Numbered from the stretch's first letter, positions 24,753 through 37,650 are shown. The stretch: DNA of 64,000 nucleotides from Agriotes lineatus (GCA_940337035.1 OW679197.1:62145903-62209902); one strand, 5' to 3'. Translations and numbers: made by a program. Notes: generated from the sequence alone by a model not told the origin.

Positions 24753-24824
24753 TGCACCGACACGGAATCGTACCCGGGCCGCCGGCGTGGAAGGCGAACA
24801 TTCCACCACCGAGCCACGGGACTT
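24753..24824 (-). other. tRNA-Gly-like sequence, not a functional tRNA
   Basis: On the minus strand it reads like the body of a glycine tRNA (GGTGGAATG, GTTCGCC, CCGGGTACGATTCC), with a TCC triplet where the anticodon would be. The 5-prime strand of the acceptor stem (AGTCCCG) does not pair with the 3-prime strand (TCGGTGC), and the T-stem has mismatches. It is best read as a tRNA-derived SINE head or a tRNA pseudogene. Confidence 0.6.
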
Positions 24825-24839
24825 TGTGGTGTCGCGCTG

Positions 24840-26447
24840 CTGTAGTACTATATAATAAATCACGTGAGCTACGCTTAGTTTTGCTAATTGCACAATCTAA
24901 TTAAAACCTTTTTTGAAAATAAAAACCGGCCTGCGATCTAAGTCTAACAATTAGTGATATTTTAAGCCATCATACAACCTAATCGGCCCAGTATCGTCGG
25001 AGGAGCTACACAGCCTGCTGAGGAACAGTTTTTTTTGGATCTCTCGATATAAATACTGACTGTAAACTTTAGATGGATGTTACAAGCGGTAAATCATGTT
25101 TTGAGGATTCCTATACAGATTGCGAAAGGCCACTAGGACCATAGCAAAAGTAAGGGAACTTTACATGTGGCTGTAATTCTATTAAAAAAAAATTAATAAA
25201 TCAAATATATACGTTGTATTTATAATGATCCTAACGACCTACCGTTATCGTACATTGATTGTTCGTTTGTTAAACACCACGATGGCCACATGCATATTCT
25301 CCTTGCCTTTGCAATGGTCCTAGCAGCCTGTTGCATTCTGTATAAGAAACTCATTAAAATACGACGCTTGGGGAAAATACTCAAAAACTGATTTCCAGAA
25401 TATGAAAGATGCCATTTAAATAAATGCAATTTCTAACTTTTTATCTTGAGAAAACGACTTTATACAGTAATTTTCTTAAAATATCCTAAGAGAAGAATGT
25501 AGACCACAAATAGTTTAGCAATTTAAAGTATATTTCGGCGGTAAAATTGAAAACATTTTGCGTGTCTCACTGTCATACAGGGAGTTTTATTTTAAAATGC
25601 AATATGGAAATGTTACTGAGTATTTCAAACATAATATATTCTACGGAGGAAGTAATTCTGTTGATTAAATGGTACAAAGACTTCAGTTTACAGCAAGTAT
25701 GTTGGTTATTAAATGTCGTGTTGTTATTTCTAATGTTTCTTTTTCAATAAAAGTGCATATATTGCATTTTAAAATAAACGCATTTACACATGGCGTGGCG
25801 TACCCTCAGAAACCAATAGTAACAATCAAGTGGAAACGGAAATACCACATTGCGCATTAAAATACATTCACTGTATATGTCTCACTGTGAACTACTCTCA
25901 GTACTCTCCCCGAATCGTGAAAAAGTCACCTTCCGAAATTTCTTCAGATCTTCACGCTTCATGGTCCCTAGATGACGAAAAATTTGTATTCTGAATTCCG
26001 GCTATCCGTTTGTCCGTCAATCTGTTTGTTCGTCTACCTGTCTGTCTGTTGGCGGTATAGCTCAAAACTTATCTGCTGGAGGAAGAAGATATTTTGTCTA
26101 TTGTTGCTTTAACTCAGGGATAGATAAAAGTAATATTTTGAATGACCTATATGTATATGCAATTATGCATCTTTATTCATTATAAACCTTAACAGTTCGC
26201 AGCTGGTAAAAATAACTTTGTGAAATTTATTTGAGAAGGTAGAGCTGTATTAATATATCTTTCGGCTCAATATTTTGGAAGCCGCTTGCAGTTTCTTTTC
26301 TACCGAGTTCTCAATCTATGATTAGATAATTTTTATATAACTTGACGTTTCAAAAAAAGTTTTAATAAATATGAAAGACAATATACAATGGTAAGGTACT
26401 TGTATTTTTTCAGAATCATTACTAAACTTTTATTAATATTACCAAGG
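24840..26447. other. Intergenic, no gene
   Basis: AT-rich. At about 26000-26055 there is a pyrimidine-biased CTGTCTGT-type stretch. The open frames at 25547-25860 have no recognisable content. Confidence 0.45.
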
Positions 26448-28680
26448 CACTGAAGTTTGACTTTTTATCACAATGTGGATTTAGTTGCCGAGGCCCGTAG
26501 GGCAGTGGTTCTCAACCTTTTGTATCTGTGCCTCCTTTTTCAATGTAGGTAAATATTATTCGCGCCCCCTTTCAATGAAGTAACCGAACTCCGCGTGGGA
26601 GGTCATTATCAATGTGGTAACGAAAAAGTAATAGATGAGCATCGCTGAGGGGGATTTTGGGAACAAGGCCACAGTTTAAGGTCACTCATCTTTCTGGAGC
26701 CTAAAATTTTGATGAACACCAAAGAAAGTGAAATAAATTTAATACCGCGCATATTTTTTTCTTCCAGAAATAACTAGAAAACGCGTTTTTAGGCAATTAC
26801 CACATGGTATTGTAGTCGGTCACTTAAGCTCAATACTGAATGTAAAAAACGAAAACTTATTAAACCAGAGAAGCAACGCTCGCTTTCAGCAGTCGTCATA
26901 GATAATGTACACAAAATATTTAATAATTATACATTTTCCGAAAATGTATCGCAGAGGTTATTATTTATAAATAACTCAAGAATTAAATATTAATTGATAA
27001 ATTCACCATTGTTCAAAAAATAAGTTTTGAAATATATTGCTATGATATAAAAATGGTAAAAAAGAATATATTCTAAAAAGGTTGAATCACTTTAAAACTG
27101 GCCAAGATTGGTATAACAACTCTAAAATATGCAAGTGGTTTGAATTGTTAACAATCAATTATTGTTCATATGAGATACATTGCAGAATGTTACAAAGTAC
27201 TGAGGTATAACTTAATTTTGTTAATGTGATGGTTATTTACAATTCTGGAAAGTTTTAAAAATGTTTATGAAATGTTAGATAAATATTTATAACCTAAAAA
27301 TGACCTTTGTCAAGATATTTAACTAATTTGATTTAATTTAATAATTAGTAAAATTTACTTTCAAAAAGAGTGCTGAGAGAAGTAAAAGGAATTGTTTAGT
27401 TTTATGATATGAGAAAGGAGGTGGGGGGAAAAATATTGGAAATTGTGACATATAAAAATAATTTTCCAGAATTAATTGAAAAACAAATAAACTCCGGGTA
27501 TAAATAGTTAAAAAGATGTTAAAAGTGATTATCAGTGCGTGATAATACAGTGGAAGAACTATTGATAAATTTGGAAAACGTTGTCACAGCAGTAGCAGAA
27601 TCAAGTGCAGTCCAGGGGTTATTTCAAGACAGAAAAGATTGCAGACACGACACTACCAGTGACAAAGCAAAGTGAGTCAAATTGAAATTCAATTCTCAGA
27701 ATAATGAGCGACGAACAATATAAATCAAAGGAATTTAAAAAAGCCCATAGAAATTTTTTAAAATGCATTTAATTTAAATTGGATTTATTAATTGATTAAT
27801 TTGTAAACCTGAAGTTTAATAATTATAATTAATTTTGGAGGTGTCAATAACAAAAATTTGTTTAAATTGTCAATACACCAGTAACTTTATTGAACATGAA
27901 CAATTACTTGTAAATTGACTAAATAAATAATTAAATCAACAAAATGTCATTCAAAGGTTATGATTGAACTTTTAATATAACATAAATACTATTTTTCCAA
28001 AATAATTCATTTACTAGTAAAGATACTTTGAAATAGACTGCAGCGTCTGAGTAAACATTAAGCAACAGTTACCCTGCAGAAAAAGAGAAGTAGAGCTAGC
28101 CGAGTTAATTATTACATGCAAAAAGATATCTACAACAAGCTAGGTTTTATAGTAACTGAGCTTTTGAAGTATGAAAAGTACAATTAAAGGTACAAACAGC
28201 TTTGTTCGTAGCAATATATTGATATGTACCGACCTACATATAGGAGTAGCATTTTATTTTATTAGAATGTAATTTATTTTATGTCCTCTGTTTCTTTTTA
28301 TTCAATAAATAGATTTTTAATTTTATTTTCTAATTTTTACGCTCCCCCTTAGGGGGGGCGCCCCACAGACTGAAAACTACTGCCGTAGAGTCAAGGCAAG
28401 TAATCCACATGAAAGATAAAAAGGAACTTTATTGCTGAGGAGCACACTAGGTTTCCTATAAAAGAGAAAACGAGAATTTACAACATTTTAACAAATTTTA
28501 GTAGGTTATGTTGACGTCGGTTGAGGTTCATCTATTTCCCCGCACCCTTCAAAGAGTGGTAAACAGTGAATTACTTCACTGCCGAATTCTTGTGTTTTAA
28601 TTAATATTTCGCCGTTTTTCACTGCCGATTTAAAAGAAATTATTGAAATATGACAATGCAATCTGTCAGTCAACATCTAC
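26448..28680. repeat. Dispersed repeat R, second copy, split by a hAT element
   Basis: 26448-26502 and 28383-28680 together align with 24297-24640. They are separated by the 1880-bp element at 26503-28382. Beyond the insertion the match resumes with ATCCACATG, TACAACATTTTAAC and TAGGTTATGTTGACGTCGG. Confidence 0.75.
26503..28382. mobile_element. Non-autonomous hAT element, 1880 bp
   Basis: The left end is CAGTGGTTCTCAACC and the right end is the complement of CAGTAGTTTTCAG, both hAT-like. The target duplication is CCGTAGGG (26495-26502) and CCGTAGAG (28383-28390), 7 of 8 bases. Subterminal sequences are C-rich (GCGCCCCC on the left; on the right a palindromic CCCCCTTAGGGGG). The interior is AT-rich with no transposase frame. 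Confidence 0.88.
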
Positions 28681-28697
28681 GTTTATTCATATTATAT

Positions 28698-28998
28698 GCG
28701 CCAGCGTGGCTCGGTGGCTAGAGCATTGGACTGCGGAGCAGAAGTCTGGAGTTCAAATCTCAGATCGATGCCTGGCGGGCGGCCTACCCAGTCGCTTTAG
28801 ATAATTGGGAACCTGCGTTCAAAAGAATAAGGGGTAATAATGCGGTTGTCTAATGCGTGATGCTCACCACATCACCACGTGTCATGAATTTGACACGCGA
28901 CAGCCGGGTGTGAGAGCGAGGATACGGAAGTTCTGACCTTTCGCCTTGCAGGCCAAGCTCCTTCATGGGGTGTTAGTGCCTCACCATTATTATTATTA
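28698..28998 (+). mobile_element. tRNA-derived SINE, family B, with ATT tail
   Basis: The head contains an A-box (GTGGCTCGGTGGCTAGAGC) and a B-box-like GGAGTTCAAATCTC. The body has GGCGGCCTACCCAG, CACCACGTGTCATG and GGGTGTTAGTGCCTCACC. It ends in an (ATT)n tail, in which the TA-element at 29001 has inserted. Confidence 0.75.
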
Positions 28999-29000
28999 TA

Positions 29001-29236
29001 CCGTGTGTCCACAGAAGTACGCACCATAGGGATAACCTAATAGAATAGAAAGATCGGCTAATCCTGTGATCGCCGTCACGCTAAATCGTTGTTATCTGGC
29101 TTCTGACTCGCCACTGTATGAAACAATATTGTTATAAATGGTACAAGAAAAGGGACGGTGGTCACAGCACTGGTTGATATTTATATTCTATTAGCATTAT
29201 CTTATCTCTATGGTGCGTACTTCTGTGGACACACGG
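29001..29236. mobile_element. 236-bp TA-flanked MITE inserted in the SINE tail
   Basis: The terminal inverted repeats are about 32 bp and nearly perfect: CCGTGTGTCCACAGAAGTAC then GCACCATAG, mirrored at the right end. TA lies at 28999-29000 and 29237-29238. It has no coding sequence. The almost identical ends suggest recent activity. Confidence 0.85.
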
Positions 29237-29239
29237 TAT

Positions 29240-31134
29240 ATATGCGTCTTCTATAGGAAAATCGGTTACGATATAATTTGTTAGTCATTATTTGCTTATC
29301 TTTTTCAAAACTATATTCAATGAAAAATTATATTTCTTGTAATGGTTTATTAACAGAAATTTGTTAAAGAAATTTAAAAATTCACTCCCATTCTTGTGTT
29401 GTGGTTTTGAAAAATTACACATCGTTGCTTTTATATGAACAATGGTTTCTATTGATTCATCCCCATAAGAAAAATGCAAATCTTGTTCGTATAGTCGTGA
29501 CTGTCATGTTAAGTGCACCTTCAGTTTCACATTTATATTGCGGTAAAGCATTACTCATCGAAGCTGTGGCGATTTAAATATGCGATTGTCATTATTTCAG
29601 GTAAGCTCTGCATGAAAATTAGCATATGCGCTTTAAGTCGTGACAGCGAAGTACAATAGTCGCCCTCGTTTTAAATTAACTACTTTATTGCATCCAATGG
29701 CATAGTTATTGACTTTATGTACAACTGGAATACATCGATCAAATATTTTTCAAAATAATATAACTGTTTCCTAGCTGGGTCAGCGTGCTTAATATAAAGG
29801 ATTTTTGAAAAGATTAATCGGTTGTCTCATTAACTGGCAAATGCAGGAAAATCTGTCAAACTCATTATAATTTGAAACCTATTCATTATCTGCGCTACTT
29901 TTTTTGTCACGTGTACATCTCCACTAGCGTGCGAGCGGCATACTGTAAGCAATGTGATTATTCTGTCCAATTCTGACTCTTTACCGTTAAGCTTTTATAG
30001 AGTTCATAATAAGTTGAACATCATGTAGTTATTATTCTGTATTACGAGCTGCGTAAAGTTATAATCATTTCAATTTCGCTGTTCGAATCGTCTCCATTCA
30101 AACTTCGTTTTAATGAAGAGCGCATTATCCACCGCTAAGCTTTGTGCTCGCAAACCAAGGTCTTATAATTGCAACCTATTTTTGTTGCCGTTAACAACAT
30201 TCTTCCTACGTCTTTATAAGTCCAATACCTAATATTAAAGTTTGAATGAAGTTCTAACTTTTATAAATGCTGCTGTATTATATTTTCTGTGGAACAGGAT
30301 GTTTGCATCGTCGTTTTCATATATGGTAAGGCATTTTAAAGGAGATGGTGCTTTGAAATAATTTACAAATGAGAAAATGAATAGTTGATGAATATATAAA
30401 GGTAAGAATTTAATAAATAATAGAATTTAACTTTTTTACTACATAAACTGAAAGATTAAGTAATTCAAATATTTATAGAATAAAATACTATACCTAATCT
30501 TGTGTGTTCTAAAGATACCAAACACTAGAGTGCTTTCATGATATGCGAGATTTGTAGCAGAGGAGAGTGTGGCCATGATTGCCAATCTGTTTTAGGTTAT
30601 AAATTTAAGACGATCAGCTGATTATCGAAATGGCGTTTGAACAAAAGGTGTTCGCCCAAGAGACATTTTTGTTTGTTTAATGTTCTTAACATCATTTTTT
30701 CTTCAAACTGTGAGGCAAGCATGATGTGGCGTGCAAGATTAGAACAAGTCAAGTCTTGTTTTCTCATTATAAATAATTTAGTATTGCCTTTTTCACAAAA
30801 ATTATACTTTATAACAACTACCAATGCAATTTACTACATATTTCGTGGAAGACATGCAATTGCTGAAATATACAGTTTTTATTGATTTATTTATAAAATA
30901 GTTCGGGCACTTCATTCCATGTAGGAACACGGCCTGATACAAGACGAGTCAGGGTCGCCGAAATATCCCTTTCCGAAACCCAGTCAATCTGGCACACCGT
31001 TAACGGTGTACTGGGGGATGTGGTTAGCATCACGCCTTCGATGACTGTCTTACTTTCCCTACTTCCATAACTGTGGTTTCGGTACCGCATTCATCTATAC
31101 AATATAAAATAAATTTATCCAACACCCCTTACGT
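29240..31134. other. Intergenic, no gene recognised
   Basis: Mostly AT-rich. A GC-richer island at 30890-31090 keeps a 67-residue minus-strand frame open (ATG at 31090), but I recognise no domain in it. It ends just before the hAT insertion. Confidence 0.4.
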
Positions 31135-32192
31135 CAGGGGTGGCGAACCATTGGCACGCGTGCCATTGATGGCACGCCACAAAATAATTTAGGCACGGCA
31201 GTAATTAAGGAATTTAGGTACCTAATCGAAACAATTTATATTTAACAATGAATTGAACATGAAGCTTCAAGGCGCAAATAAAACAATTATTGTTATGATA
31301 GATCTCATTCATGCTTTCGAAGCTAAACTGCAAGTTTTCAGTAACGATATTGTTACCAAAAACTACAAGTATTTCCCAAACTTGAAAAAAAATCTCCAGA
31401 GATTTGGATTTACATGAAAAACCAGACCAAGCAAAAGTCAATGAAAGGTTTAATTCGGTAATTAATTCTTCAATCAAAGAACTTTCAACGAGATTTTTTC
31501 AGTTCAAAGAATTATCGGAAACACTGAAATTTATTATATATCCTGATGTAACTTCACTTGGCCAAATTTGATTGGTTGGAAATTGAATAAATTGAAATGC
31601 AGCTGATTGATTTCCAGTCTAGTTCAATATGGATTCAAAAATTTTTCGAAACAAGGAAAGAGTTGGAATTAAATGAAATAGAAAGACTATATGTATTAGG
31701 TAATATAAGTAAAAATGCCCATATCAAAATTATGGAAACGTGGAATTCAATTCCAGACACATTTGGCAGTCTGAAGAAGCTGGCTTTTGCTTTCTTAACA
31801 ATATTTTCAGCTACCTATGCTTGTGAGTCATTATTTTCAGAAATTAATAACATTAAAGACTCGTGTAGAAGCCGTTTCTCAGATGAATCCAGTCTAGCTT
31901 GCATTCTGCTAAAAGTAACAAAGTATGGAGCTAATATAAGTTATTTAGCATCTAATTTGCAACAGCAGAAGTCGTACGAATTTTTTCTTTCATTTAAATA
32001 AACATAACACCACTATTGCTGTACAAAATGTATATTTTTTGTTGCAAATAAAGAGTTTTAAGTTGATAGTGTTTAGTTTTATTTTTTCCCCATTAATCAC
32101 TAAGTCAAGATTGTTTGATGGCACGTCATGGCCTCATTAAACATATCTTTAGAAAAAATGGCACGTAGATGAATAAAGGTTCGCCACCCCTG
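31135..32192. mobile_element. Internally deleted hAT transposon with perfect target duplication
   Basis: The ends are CAGGGGTGGCGAACC and its exact complement, followed by a GGCACG-type subterminal word at both sides. The flanks CCTTACGT (31127-31134 and 32193-32200) are identical over all eight bases. The element keeps the 3-prime half of a hAT transposase. The perfect duplication and ends point to a young insertion. Confidence 0.93.
31259..32001 (+). pseudogene. hAT transposase remnant with C-terminal dimerisation domain
   Basis: Two pieces lie in different frames. Piece one (31259-31417, 52 residues) has HAFEAKLQVF and YFPNLKKNL, the pattern before the hAT C-terminal region. It ends at TGA 31415-31417 and passes through a frame-shifted stretch. 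Piece two (31597-32001, 134 residues) contains TFGSLKKLAFAFLTIFS, ATYACESLFSEIN and SSLACILLKVT, a clear hAT dimerisation domain. The DNA-binding domain and the first catalytic residues are missing, so it cannot encode an active enzyme. It is closest in style to the GTF2I-repeat/ZMYM-like hAT group, but that placement is tentative. Confidence 0.85.
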
Positions 32193-32200
32193 CCTTACGT

Positions 32201-33512
32201 AATGCCAATGTCCTCCAGATAGTGACAGATGTACACCTTTGATAATAGTCTATCTTCCTTGTAATGCTAGAAAAAGAATACCATATCTACGTCTTTTTTT
32301 ATTTGACAATCGTGTCCACGTTCTTCTCTGCTACAAATTTGACATATCATCTACCAAACACAACATTCATGACATGCAAGCAGTTCTTTTACGTCAGCTT
32401 TTGTTTGTTGAGAGTTTGTTTATGATTTCTATTGCACCTATTTTTAAATCAATCACATAATAGAACCAAACATAAATGGATTTGTATACCAAAATAAACA
32501 TTAAAACAATTAAAACGGAGCAAACGTCATCCACTCAAGGAATAGTGAGTGCATGACTACTACTAATAACCAAAAAACCGTTTGTGTATGGTTTTTAATT
32601 CAATTATTTTGTATTCCGTGGACAGTGCAACGTGCTTTCGGTTAAGCCTTACTTTGCTGATAAAATGCTGGATTATGGTAGGACATTAATAAGAAGCACT
32701 TCGGTTTATCCAGATTGGGGCTGATGACGATCTAACAGACGGGCGACTATAAAAAATAAGATTTTTCGCTTGTCTGTGCATGCCCTTCCTTGAGCGATTT
32801 GTGGTGCATTTGTACCATTGGTGCAGTCACTTGTCCTTACATTCGTGTTGTTCAAGTTGTCTTATATAATTTTTCATTTTTAAAGTATTTTTGTGTGCAC
32901 CACAACGCATGTGATGTGTAATGTGTGTGATAAAGTATTTACCACGGTAACTAATGTGAATAAGCGTATAGGCAATGTGCATAAACTAAAATCAAACTTT
33001 CGTGTGATCAAACTCCATGCACTTACAAATGCCTAGAACCCAACTGTAATCGTTCATACAGACAAAATAAATACTTAATCATTTCATAGAAATACATAAC
33101 ATAAAATTTGATGAAAAATATTACCTTCACAAATTTAAATGGTAACTTGCAACACCTTACACACTACGTACTTCGATTTTTTAGTTGAATATTTTAGAAT
33201 ATGAGTCATGGAAACATGCAGTGGAAGTAGTCAATAGTTGTAGTTACTGCGTTCAAACGCGATGCAATAGTACCAAGGGCGAAATTACCTATTAGAACTC
33301 AATAGAACAAAAACAATTATAATCAACTACTGTCGGGAAGTGCCCCATCTAAAAATTGCAAAGGGCGAGATAATTATAATAGACGTTCAAGTCGAGAAAT
33401 TATGCCAAGTAGATGGAAAGAATCTTTGATATACCAAAACAAAAAATGAGGCGTCGCAAATTATGAAAAGGTATATCATTAATGGGTACGGTCTTCAAAA
33501 TCTCTGGTGTTG
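32201..33512. other. Intergenic, no gene
   Basis: The 73-residue frame at 32239 has no known domain. No repeat terminus was identified before the LTR at 33513. Confidence 0.4.
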
Positions 33513-34243
33513 TGTAGCGCACCAAGATAATTGGCCTAAAAACGCCTGTCGTGCAAAGGACGGCCATAAACTCAAACTTGACACTATGTGCAGTCTAGAA
33601 AGTATCTATTATGTGTGTCATCTTAGATACCAAATGTGATTTGTGTCGTCATGCAAACGATGCAGACTAACTTGTCAAAAACGTCAAAGTGCAAATTCAA
33701 AAACAGCAGGACGGATGTTACAAACGTAGAGGCATCGGACGACAAAAGGAAAGGTTGCGTAAATATTCTTGTGACCCAAAAACGAACAGTGGTCACAATA
33801 CAGTCATAAATTCTGGAATATGAAAGAAACACACGCAATGGGCAGACTCCTTTTATTAGCGGAAGTCACCCTAAACTTTCGTGTCACAATAGGGCGAAAG
33901 ATCGGCTGGACAATACTATTGCATCCGAAAGAATAGCCGGCGTTTCTTCCATTCAAACACTTGATATATAAACTCGAGTAGCCTAGTTTTCCAGATCAGT
34001 TTTTGTCCCAGATCAGTCTTGATCACATCACTCGCACTTGTACGACTCACACGCATTTTGCCGAGTCAGTAACGAAAACGGGGCTACTTACAATTCAAAT
34101 TTGTATTTGTGTACTATTAACGGATGTGTACATGTTTATATTTGTTTATGTGTTTTAATAAAAATAAAGGAAGGTTATTGTTTTCCATAAACGTGTGTAT
34201 TTTACTGAATTAAATTGTACAATAAAAATTACTACGCATTAAC
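33513..34243 (+). mobile_element. LTR-2, a solo or orphan LTR related to the LTR at 16507
   Basis: Begins TGTAGCG like LTR-1 and shares collinear blocks with it. The promoter is clearer than in LTR-1: TATATAAA at 33965-33972 and a TCAGT initiator at 33996, 31 bases apart. AATAAA signals lie at about 34157-34168. The right boundary is approximate, and a weak ATTGGCAAATGG follows where LTR-1 has its primer-binding site. No internal coding region is present. Confidence 0.65.
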
Positions 34244-34249
34244 TAAATT

Positions 34250-36525
34250 GGCAAATGGTAACCAAAGTTGCAACACCAAATGGAGAAATGGAGCAGAAAA
34301 TAAAGCAATATCAATGGGGTTTCTGAAAGAATAGGTCAGTCGTGGATTAAGTTTTCATTTTAAAAGAAATTATGAAATTATTGATAATAGCCAAAGCCAA
34401 AAATTACAACTATATATGATTTTCATCGACTTCAAGTAATAGTGCGGTACAGTGACGAGAGAAAATGTATATAAAGTAACTATTATATTTGTTTAGTAAC
34501 AGTTGTCTTCATGGTGAGGTCCAAATTGGGAGTTGGAAAATAACTAAGTAGCTAAACTATTCATGCTATTTAATTAACATATGTTTCGTTACCTTTAAAG
34601 CCAACTTTTTCAGTTATCCAATTATTAAATTATTATATTTACATTATTTTTGTTTAGTAATTATGAACAGTTTTCAGCAAATTATGTTTAAAATGTTGCA
34701 ATAATATATCACGACTATGGATAGATGTAAAGTAGCATACTTTTACTATGCAAAAAATAACGTATACAATAAGTATGAAAGCAAGTTTTTGGCCTGGCTT
34801 CGCCGTAGTGCATCAACCTTCAAACTCAAATAAGTATCGTTTTCACCATTAGTTGTATAAACAACTATTTACACTGCATCCAAAATTAGTGCTAGTGAAT
34901 GTTAAATATAATTTCATTTCAAAATTCACAATTTGTTTCTTTTTTTTTCTAGTGAAGTTATATGTCTCCAAAAATGTAGTAAATTGAAGGTAGCAGTTGG
35001 ACAAAGAATTAATTTTAACACATCGACTAATTTCCCCACTTAACGAAAAGTTTACCAGATACCATTGCTAAAGTGTTAATTTGGCTATTTAATAAAGGAG
35101 TAAGACTTTAATAATATTTTAACGCCCCACAATGAAACAATTAATTCGATTGTTGGTAGGAGTTTGACTTCTACTAATTCGGTATTACTCTTAATAGAAA
35201 ACGTAAAATACAGTTAACTTTCTATTTTTGTCTTGGATTAATGATTGCTAGTGTCTTGTACATTTTTATATATCTGCTAATAGTTGCAAATTGTCTTGTT
35301 AATTACGTAGGACGAATTTTGCATTTTTTCTAATATTTTTTATGGAGACGTTATATTCGGTGATTGTAAATGTATTGATAATCATTTCTAATAAACCGGA
35401 TAACTTTCCCTTGTAGATTGCAAATTGACCTTTTAGTTTTTGTGCAAAGATATAATAAATTAACAAATGAGTAAATAACAACTACTATAATTAGAAACTA
35501 AATTTCAATATGAAACATACAGTAAACATATTACACTTAGATGGTTAAGTTTGATTACTTGGTGGCAAAAATTATAGAATAAAAAATATAATTGGTAATT
35601 AGAAGAACCACGAGAAGAACATAATGTTACATTTTATAGATATTATTTGGAAATAAAATAATATACTGGCGTATACTATTTTTTATATTTTTTTGTAGGT
35701 AATGTGTATGTAATGGCCAACAGCGTAACAAAAACTGCGAGTCGTGTAGGGTCTGAGTTCGACAATTGTGATAGATTTCAGTCACGCAAGGCTTGTTAAG
35801 GAATTTTAAATTGTAATGTTCTGCAACCCAGTGCTATAAACTCACAGAGTAATCTGTGTAAGCTATATTGACTATTAGTTTTTTATTATTAATATGTAAT
35901 GTGTATTATGTTATTATACAATTTTATAGTGTATTACAGAACAATAATGTTTCCTTTGTGTAACTCTCAAAGCGATCTTTATGTTTAATATCAAAAATAT
36001 ATATTTTGAATTTGGCATAAATAAAACGCTTTCTTTTAAAGTTTAATTTGTTTTGTCCACCCTGCGACAATGAATATTTATGTTTAATAATCTGACACAA
36101 ATATTTAAAAACGTATTTTTGATGATGCAGATATCTGTGGCACTTTTAAAAATACCTATAATGGAATTAAGTTAATGAATATAGTAACTGTACTTGGAAA
36201 GACGCCACATAAAGAAATCAATTTATCAATTTTTATTTCTACAGAAAACAACGTGGATAGTTCAAATGTGTACTGATATCTTTAGCGAAAGCAAATTTAA
36301 ATTTTCCGCAAATATCTTATAAAGTCTTTTATCATAAAAAAAGTTCAATAGAAAATTAAAGATTCTTAAGTTTCCTATAAATAGCGTCTTATTATTTTTT
36401 CCCTCAATGTCAGTTTTCAAGTTTTCAATTACTTACACCGTGCGAAGCGACTAGTAACGCTTTTCTACGTGCGTATTAATACGTTTGCGAAACAGTTAAA
36501 TACTTTTGAGCGTATTTACTATGAA
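34250..36525. other. Intergenic, no gene
   Basis: A long AT-rich stretch with no frame over 70 codons and no recognised element end. Confidence 0.5.
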
Positions 36526-36529
36526 CTGT

Positions 36530-37165
36530 GAGGAATCTGAAGACGGAGGCATATCTGTTGATGGAAAATATTTAAACCTTGGTTTCGCCGACGATAATAG
36601 TGCTTATAAGCTCAAACGTCGATTCACTACAAACGATGCTAATTCAACTAAATCACGTCGCACAACAGGCAGAACTTGAAATAAACTTGAGCAAGACAGA
36701 TATCATTCTTGCAAGACGTTGAACAGTTGACCTTTAAAGAAGTTAATCTAGAGACTGTCGATGAATACGTCTACCTAGGTCATCAAATAAAATTGAAAAA
36801 ATATAATAACCGGACTGCTGAAATTTCAAAACCTACTTGTTAGGTTAGGATAGAGTACTTTCGGTAAACTAAGAATTACTGTAATGAACCAAGACATCTT
36901 AATTTGTTTAAAAAGAAAGGGTTTCGACGCTTGTATGTTACCACTATTAACTTATAGGCTAGATACTATTGCAGCGTTATCTGACCAAGAAAATTGCCAA
37001 AAAATTGACGGTAAACCAAAGGCAGATCGAGAGGGCAAAGCTTGGTGTTTAGTAATAGAGAAGAAAAAGAAACGTCGTTAGTCGTCAACGAAGAAAAGTA
37101 ACAGATGTAGTCCACCGGATTGCTAGCTTGAAATAGAGTTGGGCGGAACATGGGTCTCGAAAGGA
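36530..37165 (+). pseudogene. RTE-like non-LTR retrotransposon fragment
   Basis: Translated pieces in shifting frames match the end of an RTE-type reverse transcriptase. NLGFADDNS (the catalytic FADD box) lies near 36580, YLGHQIKLKK near 36770-36800, and KGFDACMLPLLTYRLDT at about 36915-36965. Further on, DC..LEIELGGTWV keeps a trace of the usual IA..KW.WAGH motif. Several stops and frameshifts make it dead. The same family occurs at 43985-45520 and 57040-58430. Confidence 0.75.
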
Positions 37166-37389
37166 TGAAAACAAATAGTAAAAAAAAAGGAAAAGGATGA
37201 TCAACTTACTGAAAGAAAAAGCATTTCAATAGTCCACTCTATTATGTTGACAATAAGATCGCGTTCCTTTTTGGCTCCTGAGCAAATTAGTCTTGCTGTT
37301 GTTGTGATGAAAATATAAATGTGAAAATTTAGTAAATTTGCTTTCCACTTTGGGATTATGTTCCTCATACCATGATGCGCAAAGGTCAA

Positions 37390-37650
37390 CAATCTATTAT
37401 GCTCATCCAAAAATTTTGGCTGTATCATTTTGTCAATTAGTTTTTGACAACACCGATTTTAACGTATCAACTATTGATGGTTCAAAAGCATTTCATAGTA
37501 TGGGAGGCATTAAATGTATAATCCCTACAACGTCTGCTATTACTGGTCAGGATATAGTAATATTATTTAAATTTCCATCAACAAAGAAAGAAGTTGGCTT
37601 CATTCCGCTACAAACGTTGGAGGACTTGGTTCGAAAAGCTTTGACTTGAT
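37390..37650 (+). pseudogene. Fragment of an unnamed multi-copy insect protein, probably transposon-borne
   Basis: An open frame ending at 37649 contains LVFDNTDFNVSTIDG and FHSMGGIKCIIPTTS. This FDN.D.N..T.DG....H.MGGI pattern recalls large uncharacterised proteins repeated in insect and arachnid genomes. I recall the pattern but cannot name the family or its function. Only about 85 residues remain, and the next in-frame stop follows directly. Confidence 0.4.

Noticed and set aside
24753..24824. Functional tRNA-Gly
   Set aside because: The acceptor stem does not pair and the T-stem has mismatches; no independent tRNA gene is supported in the window.
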